This document shows, one piece after another, positions 12,201 to 26,700 of a DNA stretch of 64,000 nucleotides. The DNA is from Liolophura sinensis (taxonomy: Eukaryota > Mollusca > Polyplacophora > Chitonida > Chitonidae), in NCBI RefSeq assembly GCF_032854445.1, contig NC_088296.1:28205064-28269063 (forward strand), read 5' to 3'. The notes below the pieces were generated by a model. That model did not search any database, had not been told where the DNA came from, and worked only from the letters and a program-made list of their open reading frames with translations. Made by a program: the position numbers and the translations under genes. Positions within the stretch are counted from its first letter, which is position 1, and every line of letters begins with the position of its first letter.

Positions 12201-15200
12201 TTTATCGCCTTCCTGGGAGAATGGTCATCATGGTGGCTCTTCTGCTTCTATTCAGCCAGGTCTATGTTGGCTTTGGCCAGCTCACGGGCTTCTCGTGGAC
12301 GAACCGTGACTTCATCTTTGTAGACTGCCTGCAACTTTAAAGGCTGAAATCCTCGAAAGGAGTGCGGTGTCCACTGGTAACAGTTGTCTACCATAGAGTA
12401 AATAGAAAGGCGTTTGCTGAATGCTCTTTTGCATGCTTGTTTTGTAGACTAACTGTGTGAATAGTATGATACCGTCCCAGTCACGGTAATGCTTACTAAC
12501 ATACATGGACAGCAGTGTTGCCAACGTATGATTAAACCTTTCCACGAGCCCATCGGTCTGCTGAGGATAGGTAGAATTATTTACTTTGTTAGTGTTCATG
12601 ACTTCGCAAATCTCCTTTAACAGCTTGGGTTAGAAGTTCGTTCCTTTGTCTGACAGGAGGACTTTAGAACTTTCATGACGAGCAAATATTTCTTCAACAC
12701 ATAGCTTGGCACATATACGTGCTTCTTGGGACTTTATTGCGAAGGGTTTTCGTCATTTCGTCAGGTAGTCGCTGACCACAACAATATACTGATTACCCTC
12801 ATCCGTAGGCAGGAACGGGCCTAACACAGCGATACGATCATATGGTCCTCCACAAGAGGCTTTTTTCCGTAGGTATCATTAAACCAAGGTGACCGGCTGT
12901 TTGATCATCGTAGTACATGAACAAGACCTCGGCGATAATTGACTGCGGAACTACCAACTGTTTCCGGGTATATTTTCCGCGTCCCCGTGAGTCTGGACTC
13001 CAGAGGTGATACAAGACACCATCCTCCAGTAAATAGACTCCCGACTCGGCGACGATTTTCCTAGTCTCTGTAGACGTTGCTGGTAGGATACCATCCTCTA
13101 GATACCTCAACATTGCAGACGCGAACATGTCCTTCATTTGGGATGTCCGAAATAATGTGTTTCGAAAGCCAACGACATCATCAGATTGTTGCACTTGAGC
13201 AGCAGCATACGGTCAACGCGACAGGCCGTCAGCATTACCATGCTTTACACCTGACCTGTGCTCGATCTTGAGGTCATATTCCTGGAGTTCCAGTGACCAT
13301 CTGGCAAGTTTTCCAACGGGATATTTCTGACTCATCAGCCATCTGAGTGGGGTGTGATCCGTCACAACGGTGAATGGTTGACGGTAAAGATAATGACGGA
13401 ACGTCTTTATACCCCAAAAAGAGGGTGAGGGCTTCTTTCTCAATTGTTGCATAATTTTGTTCTGCTTTCTTTAGCTACCGACTTCCATGGGCAATCGTTT
13501 GCTCTTCTTCACCATCAAGCTGAGCCAATACAACACCTAATCCGTGATTCCTGGTGTCTGTGTGGAGCACAAATAGCAGAGAGAAATTTGGATAGCGTAA
13601 AGTAGGTGTAGTGCAAAGAGCGTTTCTCGGTTGTTTGTATGCGTTTTCGCATTCCTGACACCATGAAAATTTTACATCTTTCTTCGGGAGACAATGCAGA
13701 TAATGCGATAATACGACACAACGCCCAGAAAACTGCAGAGTTCAGCCACATTGGAAGTTCTTACTTCCACCATCAATGTGAGCTAGAAATTTGACACTTG
13801 GCCGACAGAATACAGACTTCGCCAACTTTATCTTGAGATTTGCTTCACGGATACGCTGAAGCACTTGACGGAGTCGAGAAACATGCTCTTCAAAGGTAAC
13901 TGAGAAAGTGATTTTGTCGTCAATGTAAAGCATACAGGTTTTCCAGATCAAACCAGCCAAGAGTAAGTCCATTAGACGTTGGAAGGTGCTGGGTGCATTT
14001 GCCAACGCAAAAGCCATAACAGTAAACTCGCAATGGCCACAAAAAATTGAGAAAGCTGTTTTTCCCCCTGTACTTTTTGGCTACCTTCACCTACCACTGT
14101 CCCGACAATAAGTGTAGGGTTGTGAAGTACTTAGCACCTTCAAATATAAGCGTCATGTCCGACATTCATATACCATTCGTAGTCCATAAAGGGCGTTCCA
14201 AGTCAGTAATCGCAAGATCCATTTCCAAAACAACGTTTAACACTAGCTCCCAAAGACAAAGGTATGTAAGAAATTATACAAATAAGAAATGAAGCCACAA
14301 GAGAAAAGCGATCATCAGTTTTCAATGATGCCGGACACTCAGTGGATATTCCAGGCATGAATTCCATATCAAAGTTCAAATTCGTAGTCCGTGAAAGAGT
14401 TCCAGGTCAAATAACAATTAAATAAGTATCTCAGTCGCCCACTGATTGCAACTGTTCATAAATGCATCATGCAGATGTAATGAGCATGGCTCCTATTACG
14501 GCCACTAGCCCCAGGTTAAGCGGTATTAACAATATTGGGTACACAAAATTCTTAACGACTGCGTTCAAGGCTCGATATTCCACATAAAAGCGACATGACT
14601 GATCTAGCATTTGAACCAACACAACAGGATCTGACCAGGAACTAGTAGATGGGGGGATAACCCTATTATCCGGCATCTTATCTACTTCCCTTTTAATCAT
14701 ATCTCTCCGCATTGATGGTACCCGGTATGGTCAAAATTTTATTTAATCATTTCCTTGGGTGTTTTTTTCGTGTTGAGTCAAATTGGTTCTGCCTAGATCT
14801 GCATCCTTATCAACTAAAATGTCACTGTATTCATTTAACAGGTTTTTCCCACACAATTTTGCCTTTGAAGTCCAAATTAGATCCAGTGAGATAAATGTCG
14901 CTGTATTCATTTAACAGGTTTTCCCACACAACTTTCCCTTTGAACTCCAAATTAGATCCAGTGAGATCAATCTGATCACTAACTGGCACCTTTTCTCCTG
15001 AAGGTTGAAGGTTAGCTGTTGTTGTGGAGCCATCACGTCGATTTAGTACCTGAAAGATGTTATTTCGAACATCCCAAATCAAGGACATGTTCACGTCTGG
15101 TGAGGTATCTAGAGGATAGTATCTATCCTACCAGCAACGACTACAGAGAGTAGGAAAATTGTCGCCGAGTCGGGAGTCTATTTACTGGAGGATGGTGCCT

Positions 15201-18200
15201 TGTATCACCTCTGGAGTGCACCCTCTCTGATAGATTTTCCCACTTGCACAGGTTCAGGGCATCTATTTGCAATTCTAACTGATACACACGATTGTTCACT
15301 GGTGGCCAGCACATGGGCTAGGTAAAAGCTGAACTGTGATACAAGTTCTTCTCGTGGTTCCACACCAACCAGTCCATACGCTAACTTACAAATATTTGTC
15401 CACATTGTGACTTCTGATCGACCTGGGATTTGTACTGAATCTAACAGACAAACAGGCCAGCTGGTTCCTGTAAGATTATCAGCATGTAGCATATCTACAG
15501 TAACATTTAACCAAGTAACAGTGCATGTGTGGAAGTCTATGTACATTCTACCTGATTGCATAGTGTAAGTTCCAATGAGACAGTCATAGGGAAATGGTTG
15601 AGCCACAAAATACATGACAGACATCTGCTCGCCACCAAAGGTATGATCGATCCCCCAGTAGATGGCACAACAGTTCTATTGTCAGTGGGAAGCAGACTGC
15701 ACGAGTGAAGGCGTGAAGCTATTGCTTTACTTATGATGCTCACACCAGAGACCAAATCCACCAAAACATTCACTGGATTGAGGTTGAGCGTACCAGCAAT
15801 ACATGATTAATACGGCCAGCACGGCATGTTGCTACTTCAGCTCCAGTCCGGGAATTCTTACTACTGTCAGCAGTACAGTCAGTATTTGTACTTTATACGT
15901 TACTTAAAGTATCTCATCCAGTTTATGTCTGACTACCGAAAACATCCGGTCAAAGAACCGTTTGTATTTACAGTGTAGTTAGTTTTTCCACTGTGCTCAG
16001 TTTGTACAGTGTTGATATCATACAGGCATCAAACATTCCTCTGGCCATCCAACTCCCGTCCAGGAGTGACCCTCATTGGTTTTAGTCCTTCTTGTCTCAG
16101 CATTAATTTTCAACATTTCCAACCTGGCAGCAAAAATTACACACTGGCTGCCCGTCTGTTGTTCTTAGGTTTCGGCTCACATTTCTTGTTTGCGATGTCT
16201 GTGTTCCACGTCCTCTACCACGAAAGGCCTGGTAGTTCTGGCTTCTATCCTTCTCTGAGTTCCCAGCTATGCGTTCATTGACGGCATTTGTTCCACTAAT
16301 AACTCCAACTTTTTTCTTCCAATGGACGATGCTGGTTTCCTCTCTGGCGATCCCTATATATCCCTATATCAATACATATGTTACCAAGAAACCTTTCCTC
16401 GCAGTGTCAGCTTGGTTCTGTTCATCACAGCTTAGTGCAAGTTGGTGAAAAACCAATCCTTCATCGTGCACTCATAGGGTAGAAAGTACTACAATGTCGA
16501 TAGTAACTCCAGATCAGCGAGGACAGTCATATAAATGCTACATAACACACTTAAGCAGTAAATTCCCGTCTCTTGTCAGTTTTCCTGGTTTAGGTTTGCA
16601 TACGAATTGTCCAATTAATGCTTAACTACCAGCATCCTACACACTGCTTAACGACATGGCTCAAGCGACACTAACGTGGAAAAAAGATACACCATGGAAA
16701 GGAATCAAGGCGTACAATTCTGTAAAAATGTGTACTGGTTTTAATAGTGATTTCTTCGATGTCACTGACCTGGGATTGCTGATGGGTTTTCTTGTCATCA
16801 CATATAATTCATGATGTTATAGAAATTATTCAAGCGAACCAGGTTCGGGGACTTGTATTAACGATTTGAGTGGCCCTTCTGCAGAGTTCTTTTTTCTTCG
16901 CCTATTACTCCTATTATGTCAGTTTAACATCCCGAGGAAAGGAAAGATACATGTAGCCGTTCGCCACGAAGTGTTTATAAATAATACATTTCTTTTATTT
17001 ACTGATTTAGTGTTAATTAACGCCATACTCAATAATTCTTCACTTTCACGATAAGTGACAAAACTGGGGTGCCATAATTTCTAGCCAAAATTCTGTCGGG
17101 CCCTCACAAGGTATAATGTAGTTCATGCACCGCTTTGTGTGGCACACTGCACACTACTGATCAAATTACACCATACCTCAGTCTTTGGTGCTGTGTCATT
17201 GCGGCACTGTGGTACATCGCTATGGTGTTGTGTTGCAGTGCATGACCGCGGCACTTTGGTAAAGTGTGAGCGCGGCACTGTAGAACATCGCTACGGGGCT
17301 GTGGTGCTGTGTGCGTCCGCGGCACAGTGGTACAGTGTCGTTGTGGCACTGTGGTACATCGCTATGATATTGTGGTGCAGTGTATGACCGTGATATAGTG
17401 TGACCAGGGCACCGTAGTCCATCGTTACGGTGCTGTGGTGCTGTGTATAATCGGGGCACGTTAGTGGTGTGAGCCCGGCACCGTAGTACATTGCTACGGT
17501 GCTGTGGTGCTGTGTGTGACCACGGCACTGTGGTACGTATCATTGTTGCACTGTGGTGCATCGCTATGGTGTTGTGGTGCACTATATGACCACGGCACCG
17601 TGGTACAGTGTGTCTGCGACACCGTAGTCCATCGCTGTGGTACTGTGTGTGACCACAGCACTTTGGTACAGTGTGACCGCGGCACCTTAGTACATGGCTG
17701 TGGTGCTTGTGTGCGACCGCGGGAACGTGGGACAGTGTAATTGCGGCACGGTGGTACATCACTATGGTGCTGTGATGCAGTGCATGACCGCGGCAACGTG
17801 GTACAGTGTGACTGCGGCACCGTGGTACAGTGTGACTGCAACACTGTAGTACATCGCAACGGCACTGTGGTGCTGTGTGTGACCGCGGCACTTTGGTACA
17901 GTGTGACCGCGGCAACTTAGTACATCGCTACGGTGCTGTGGTGCTTGTGTGCGACCGCGGCACTGTGGGACAGTGTCATTGCGGCAGGGTGGTACATCTC
18001 TATGGTGCTGTTATGCAGTGCATGACCGCGGCAACGTGGTACAGTGTGACTGCGGTACCGTGGTACAGGGTGACTGCGACACTGTATTACATCGCAACGG
18101 TACTGTGGTGCTGTGTGTGACCGCGGCACTGTGGTACAGTGTCATTGCGCCACTGTGGTGCATTGCCATGCTGCTGTGGTGCTGAGTGTGATTGCGAGAC

Positions 18201-20700
18201 TGTGCTGTTCTTTGTCAGTTGGGTTTATCAATAGATAGTTCCTTTACCTACACGATATACACTAACAATCGGGAGATACATCTATACCTCTGGTGTCTAT
18301 GAACCTGCTACATGTATGTTATTGTGACATTCCACAGAAAGGAGAGTCGGCTGTTCATTGGGCAGTGCGTAAAAATAATGTGGATCTTGTCCGTCAGATT
18401 GTGGATCTGGGCGGGGATATTAACATTCGGAATAAGGTGAGTTGTTGTTGTTTTGGAAACACACATTGTACATACGTGACGATCTACATGTAACATTGTG
18501 AAATCCCTGCGGTCTTAAACCCTTTTCAGATGCAGAATTTTGACCTGTATTTGGTTTGTAAACATGACCTATGTGGAGAGAATAAAACAGAATGGCACCA
18601 TGAAATGTGCAGTTTTTGCCACATTTTCTTCATTTTGAGGACTTTAAGACCTTCGACACGGTGTTTGTTGTGTCACCCGACACCGCTGAACCTTGTTTCG
18701 TACCTCGTCAAATGCCTCTAATGCTGCACATTCTCGAGATTTGACTAGCGGTGTTAAACCCTGAATTTGTCACCTGTGAAACAAGGCTTCTTTTTAATCT
18801 ACATCAGTTAGGGCTTTATTCTAACTATTTATGTGAATACTTCAACAATAGCGAATGTCGCGCCCCGTAGCACCATGGTTTAAGCAAAAGAAGGTAAAAC
18901 TATACAGTGATGTTACTTGCAATTTCGTTTTTATTGCAATATGTTTGAAGTTAAAATTTTGGGAAATGAAAGTTTGGCGTGGTAGGTAAATCAGCGCAAG
19001 TTCTGCTTTCCGGGAGATAAGGTCGTAGTTTGTATATTTGGAAAGACACCAATTCTCCTGGCTTATAAGGGGCAAATGATCTGGATCGCCTTCGTCTCCT
19101 AGTCAGAAATGCAGCTGAAGTGTGAAAATTCAGGATCTAGTACGTCATCCACAGATCAAATGAAAGACCACGTTATCTGTGTCATTGTAAACTAGGGATT
19201 TATGTTTCAGTTATCCTCAAAAACGATTTTTTAATGTTATCTGGGTAAAAAATATTTGAAGGGTTTCTGAACTAATTCTAGACTCAAGGGAATGTGAACT
19301 GAATTTGTAAACATATATTGAGGATGCCTTGAATATGTAGGACAGAACTGGTACGATTACTCAAGACTTTATGACGTCATTTACGGTAATTTAACAGAAA
19401 GACGTAAAGATATATGTACCGAAAGGTGCCGCAGGTGTACAGTAACAAACAGTTCACGACTTTACACAGACTGTGCTACTGAAGCCTGCCTGCTTAAAAT
19501 ACAATCAGTTGTCACGTACATCATGCTCTAGTACCAAATTTTGATTTTACATAAATGTCGGCGCCCTGGAAATAAAAGAAATCATCCAGGTATATATGTA
19601 ACTGGTAACACAGCCAGGGAATGTACAATTCGTTAGCTACATGAGTAACACTCACAATGGACAAGACTGACAACTGAATTATGTGAACATGTTACCTTAC
19701 TGTCACCTGTTCCACACGAACGTGACAGTTGTTTATTTGGTAGTTCGTAAAAATAATGTATGTTTATACTGGACACGTATTCTTTGTGTGGTGACAACTG
19801 GTGTAGAATTGTAGAATCCAAATGTTCAGAAACTAAGCTAATGTTATGTACACAATTTCGGTGTGTTTGTATTATTTGTTAATGTTAGATTGCCAACCTG
19901 GTTAGTGTTTGATAAATTCTGTTGGTGTTTTCGGAAATGTAATCCTGTAAAATTTATTTCCAAATAAAAACCTGTATTTGTCAAAAGTCTCGGCGCCTTT
20001 TTTGACACTCAGTCTTGACTTCATCTGCACACTATTTTTAACTGTTACAGGGTGGGAAGACGCCTTTGCTTTTAGCTTTGAGGGCCAATAATCTGGATCT
20101 TGTTCGTCTGTTGGTAGAGAGAGGCGCTGACGTCAATATACAGAATAAGGTATGTGGTGTATACTTACGATGATTTTTACATTGTCTCTGACTCTAGACT
20201 AAATAAGACCGATATTAAAATAAATGTTTTATTTCTGGGGTTTTTTCCAGGAATACAGTCTAAACTGATTTTCCATTCAGGTGCCCTGGTTCCTCTGTGC
20301 ATGCAAATATTAGGGGGTACAAAATACCAACAAAAATAAACAGATTCTCTGTAAAATTCTGCAGAAAATGTTGCTAACATCGTTGCATACATTACTCGCA
20401 AACGGATCTCCATTGGGTAGTTATGGCCAATTTTTTAAATCTATTTATTTACTTATTTGATTGGTGTTTTACGCTGTACTTAAGAACATTTCACTTATAC
20501 GATGGCGGCCAGCATTAATTATGGTGGTAGGAAACGGGGCAGAGCCCAGGAAAAGGCCACGACCATCCGCAGGTTGTTGCCAGGCCTCCCCACGTACGGC
20601 CGGAGAATAAGCAAGCATGCCCAGGTGACGATGTGTCGCGACTTACATTTGTTTATTTCCGCTGTTGTCATGGTTACCAGATTGCCAATTTCCCCATGTA

Positions 20701-20788
<88 letters not shown>

Positions 20789-23700
20789 GTATGATTTCGT
20801 TTTCGGGGAACACCCCAACCTTCTGTTTTTCACCCAGAGTTGGATACATAGATACACAGACGACAATGTTTCACGACTCACATTGCAGCTGTCATGGTAA
20901 CTAGATAGCCGTTTTCCTTCTATATGCTACAGAAATGAGTTCGTGACCGGGCTACAACTCCAAACTATTTTCCACATAGAGTTTGGATCTCTGTCCATGA
21001 AGTTTCTCCTCAGGGGTTATACTTACCACAATGCTGCTTGTAGTCCTTTATACATTTCAAACAAATGTATTTGTTGGAGCGTTTGTTGTGTTCACCTGAA
21101 CCCTTCTTTAATCTAGCCTCAACCAGTATAACATCCTTGTCCATATAAAGGAGATGCTATTTTGGGGAGAAGTAATAATTAGAGAAGAAACCGTGTCACG
21201 AGTATATAAATGGCATATTATTGTGACATCCCACAGGAAGGAGAGACGGCGTTGTTTGCGGCAGTGAAGATAGATGATATGGACCTTGTTCGTCTGTTGA
21301 TTGAGCACGGAGCCAATGTCAACGTACAGAATAAGGTACGTGCTGTATGGTTATTTACAAGGAGAGCATGTTGGACTAAGTACCATTTTAAACACCTAGC
21401 TTTATCTTCAAACACATGTATCCACAAATGTCAAAGACTGAAAATTATTCACTTCGGGCGCGAATTATATATATTATGCTGCCTTTGGCGTAAACATAAC
21501 AATAAATATGGTGCGAACAAAAATTATATTATTTCTTTGCAAGGCCAGAAATACATCAGAATGCTTCAGGGTTATATCAAAATGCAAACCTTTTTGTCAC
21601 ATCATGTTTTCGACCAATGGCAAGATTTAAAAGTTGTGAAGGCATTTTGAAACCTTTTTTTAAACTATATATATGCACTTAGATTCTGTGTACAAGAAGA
21701 TAACATTTTAGAGCAATCGTTTCATCCTTTAAAAGATTCAAAATTTCACGAAATCCGAAATCGTCGGTATACCACGTAACCAACTTTGCCCCGTATTTTC
21801 AAGACCCTGCTCAACAACAGGGTATGGCCTTGTTTGGTAACAACATATGAAAGTCAGTCTTTGTAGGGATGTTAGGGAACGTTAGGAATTTCCGGGTATG
21901 ACGTGCCCTTTTTAGTGACCACTGTATGTCATGGTGCAATATTTAGATAATCCACCCTCCGGGCGATACCCTTTATTATTGTTGTCAGGACTACCAACCA
22001 AATTTTGTGTGCCCACTACAGAGAAAACTTCTGCACCAAATAAGTTGTAACTTACACATTATTCCCCCATTGTCTGAAATAATGCATATCAAAGAAACCG
22101 AAGTGCCACAATGTCCAGTAAAATTATAAAAATCTGTCTGCCTGCCACCGAGTATAATGTCGTCCATGCACCGCTATGCGTGGCACATTGGTGCAACTTT
22201 AATACATCGCGTCGGTGGCATTGGGGCACAACACTCATACATCGCCACGGCGCCACTGGGCCGAAACTGCCGTATATCGCGACGGCGCCATTGGGGCGGT
22301 ACTGTCCTACAACGCCACGGCGCCACTGGAGTGGAACTGTCATACGTCATGACGGCGCCACTGGGCCGAAACTGTCATACTTTGTGACGGCGCCTCTGGG
22401 ACAGAACTGTCAAACATCGTGACGGCGCCACTGAGGCGGAACTGTCTTACATCGCCTCGACGCCACTGGGGCGGAACTCTCATACGTTGCGACCAGTCCG
22501 CGACGGCGCTTCTGTGGTGGCCCAGTCTGCAACGGAGCCACTGGGGTGGAACAGTCATACATCGCGACGGAGCTACTGGGACGGAACTGTCATACATCGG
22601 GATGGCGCCCCTGGGGCGGAATTGTCACGCATCGCGACGGGGCAACTGGGGCGAACCTGTCACACATCGCAACGAAGCCATTGAGGCAGAAGTATCATGC
22701 ATCGGGAAGACGACACTAGGATGGAACTGTCATACATCGCGACGACACCATCAGGGCGGAACTCTCATACATCGCGACGGCGCCATTGGGGCGGAACTCT
22801 CATACATCTCCACGACGCCATTGGGGCGGAACTCTCATACATCGCCTTGGCGCCATTCGGGCGGAACTCTCATACATCGCGACGGCGCCATTGGGGCGGA
22901 ACTTTTATACATCGCGACGGCACCATAGGGGCGGAACTTTCACACACCGCAACGGCGCCATTGGGGCGGAACTCCCATACATCGCGATGGTGCCATAAGG
23001 GCGGATCTCTCGTACATCGCGACGGTGCCACAGGGGCCGCCCAGTCTGCGTTGGTGCTACTGGGGTCACTGGGGGCAAAATCTTCATAACAAATGCTCCA
23101 AGCGACTGTATTTTACACCAAATGGAAGTCTTACAAAATCTGTCAAACACCAAAGAGAATCTGAGAAAATACGATCTACATTCACCGAGAGACAGACCAG
23201 CACAGTGGATGACATACAAATATATTGCAAGATACAAGTAGCCGAATTTATGTGGGCCTAAGGCTGTACACTTCAACCTTCAGTACAGTCCCTGTTCATT
23301 TCAGTAGCTGTTATACCTTAAATTCACTACACTGTAAACCATTGAAACAAATGATATCAACAGCTTAGTTTCCGATGATGATTTGTCCAGTTAACATTCG
23401 TAACACTTAGACTCTGAAAAGTCCTGAATGCTAGCAAATTCATTTGCAGAAGTAGGCTTAACCGATCCGTCGATTGGCCTCGTTAGAACTTTAGGTTATC
23501 GTCCAGGCATCTTCTTTCTTCCACCTCTCCAGGCGGTCGTTTGTTTCAGAATCGCAGCAGAAGGAGCTGCCGACTCAAAGTAAACAAACTTGTCTTTGTT
23601 AACTATGCCAAGAATACGGTCGGTAACAGAGTAGGTCTAGTTTGTTACTTTTAACAAACAGTCTGTTAAAAAATTGTCAACAAAGTAAACCGTGTTGAAA

Positions 23701-26700
23701 TACAGAGCAGTACTTTCAGTGTGCCTTATGCAGTTATCTTCGTGTTACCAAAATTTATTCCACTACAAATACAAGAATGAATGTCAGGCATGTGCCTGCT
23801 CAAAGATGTTTTCTTGCTTACGTTCTAATGTGAAGGATGCCTTAATTCGATTCAAACTTTATCAGATGAACATGAAAACCTGAGGCCGCCTAATGGTACT
23901 CCTGATGCAGCTGGGCTCTCTGTATTGTTTATAGGAGACTGTATACTGTATTCTGGTTTGTGTTCCAGAAACCAGTATAATTTTCCATCAAAATTTCTTT
24001 GTTCCGGTGCAAGTAAACCCGACGAAAGGGCTAATTACATCGGGTATCACCACATTATATTGTCATTTATGTAATAATTTATCTATTGTTGTAAAGGCCT
24101 AAATAGTAGGAAATTATGCGGCCGCTAGCACCGGAAAAGTTAAATTAAGTAAAAAAAAAGTGATCTCATTTTTAGTTGACGTCACTGGTCATTGCTGTCT
24201 TTTCATCAAATTTAACAATCCAGGCCTCATGGATGCCTCATCGACCAGCATAAACCTGGTAAATTATACAGGAATACTTAAGGATTGAAAAACCGCTGAG
24301 CACCACTGTGCAAAATATATGAGGCCGCATGTCCGTGCCCGTTTCACCGTGTTATCATACTAAGGTAGGCATGACTGTTTACCAGTCTTAATTCCCTCCA
24401 GGCTATCCACAGAATATGTACCGATGCCCCTGTTTGTGAATGTGAATATAATACAGACGAAAGTAAATATATATGCAGTGTTCGGTTTGTCATTTTTTCG
24501 GTTTGTTTGGTGCTAGACGGGGACTGCTCGCCGTCACATCCCTACCCCTCCTTTTTGTGATCACTGGGAACTACTCCAAGCATTTTTCAGAAAAAAAAAT
24601 GGAGTCGCCTACAAGATGGAAAGTGTATCAAATATCACACGAAAGTAGAGCAAAAACTTGCGGTTTCCTTAGATGCACGACTTTACATTATATCTCCACG
24701 TCCTTAAGGATTCCTAACAAGGATAGGTATAATTAAAGAATTACAATGAAGTAGCATGTCTGTCAGTCGTCAGGGTTCATTTAATAGTGATACGTAACAG
24801 TTGAAACGACATAATGCTCTCAAGATTACGGTGAAACAACAATGGTTTCTTTGGAATGGACACCGGCGAAATTTGCTGGACATTCCTATATGGCCCAGGC
24901 CGAGGATGTGGAAACTTCTTGCATAGTCCCGGAGAAGGTCTGGGATTATGCACTGACACTTTATCGCCTTCCTGGGACAGAGGTTCACGAGAATGGTGGT
25001 CATAGTGGCTCTTCTCCTCCTGTTCAGCCAGGTCTATGTTGGCTTTGACCAGCTCACGGGCTTCTCGTGGACGAACCGTGACTTCATCTTTGTGTTCGTC
25101 TGCAACCTTAAAGGCTGAAATCCTCGAAAGGAGTGCGGTGTCCACTGGTAACAAGGGTTCTCTACCTTAGAGTAAACAGAACCTTCAGGCGTGTCCTGGA
25201 TGCTCTTTTGCATGTTTGTTTTGTGGGCAAACTGTGTGAATGGTATGATACAGTCTCAGTCACGGTAATGGTTACTAACATACATCTACAGCAGTGTTGC
25301 CAACGTATGATTAAACCTATCCACGAGCCCATCTGTCTGCTGATGATAGGTAGAAGTATTGACTTTCTTAGTGTTCACGATTTCGCAAATCTCTTTTAAC
25401 AGCTTGGGTTAGAAGTTCGTCCCTCTGTCTGCCAGGAGGACTTTGGGATTTTCATGACGAGCAAATATTTCTTCAACACATAGCTTGGCACATGTACGTG
25501 CATCTTGGGACTTTATTGCGAAGGGTTTTCGTCATTTCGTCAGGTAGTCGCTGACCGCAACAATATACTGATTACCCTCATCCGTAGGCAGGAACAGGCC
25601 TAACACATCTACAGCGATACGATCATATGGTCCTCCACAAGAGGTTTTTTTTCCGTAGGTCTTATTAAACCAAGGTGACCGGCTGTTTGATCATCGTAGT
25701 ACATGAACAAGACCTCGGCGATAATTGACTGCGGAACTACCAACTGTTTCCGGGTATATTTTCCGGGTCCTTGTGAGCCTGGACTCCAGAGGTGATACAA
25801 GACACCAACCTCCAGTAAATAGACTCCCGACTCGGCGACAATTTTCCTAGTCTCTGTAGACGTTGCTAGTAGGATACTATCCTCTAGATACCTCAACATT
25901 GCAGACGCGAACATGTAATGTGTTTCGAAAGCCAACGACATCATCAGATTGTTGCACTTGAGCAGCAGCATACGGTCAACGCGAGAGGCCGTCAGCATTA
26001 CCATGCTTTGCACCTGGCCTTTGCTCGATCTTGAGGTCATATTCCTGGAGTTCCAGTGACCATCTGGCAAGTTTTCCAACGGGATTTTTCCGACTCATCA
26101 GCCATCTCAGTGGGGTGTGATCCGTCACAACGGTGAATGGTTGACGGTAAAGATAATGACGGAACGTCTTTATACCCTTAAAAAGGGTGAGGGCTTCTTT
26201 CTCAATGGTTGCATAATTTTCTTCTGCTTTCTTCAGCTGCCGACTTCCATGGACAATCGTTTGCTCTTCTTCACCATCAAGCTGAGCCAATATAACACCT
26301 AATCCGTGATTCCTGATGTCTGTGTGGAGCACAAATAGCAGAGAGAAATTTGGATAGTGTAAAGTAGGTGTAGTGCAAAGAGCGTTTCTCGGTTGTTTGT
26401 ATGCGTTTTTGCATTCCTGACACCATGAAAATTTTACATCTTTCTTCGGGAGACAATGCAGATAATGTGATAATACGACACAACGCCCAGAAAACTGCAG
26501 AGTTCACCCACATTGGAAGTTCTTACTTTCTCCGCATCAGGTCGTATGCCATCAGCACCATCAATGTGAGCTAGAAATTTGACACTTGGCCGACAGAATA
26601 CAGACTTCGCCAACTTCATCTTCAGGTTTGCTTCACGGATACGCTGAAGCACTTGACGGAGTCGAGAAACGTGCTCTTCAAAGGTAACTGAGAAAGTGAT

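Larger units (their letters stand above)
11999..24754. repeat. Tandem segmental duplication, copy B (12,756 bp)
   Basis: This is the second copy of the block, head-to-tail with copy A. It starts at the CATGTCTTCT seen at base 1 and ends where the same CATGTCT reappears at 24755. It is longer than A mainly because the 35-bp VNTR (22190-23070) and an AT dinucleotide run (20703-20785) are expanded. Small deletions relative to A occur near 18750 (one arm of an inverted repeat) and near 24590 (about 45 bp of an ORF). It has the same gene content as A: retroelement relic, minisatellite, three intact ANK exons and two decayed ones. Confidence 0.95.

Noticed and set aside
17220-17915. 231-codon minus ORF rich in H, T, P
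   Set aside because: It lies wholly inside the GC-rich minisatellite, and similar ORFs exist in other frames.
20502-20904. ORFs with long YIYI runs
   Set aside because: They are translations of the (AT)n microsatellite and the SINE fragment.
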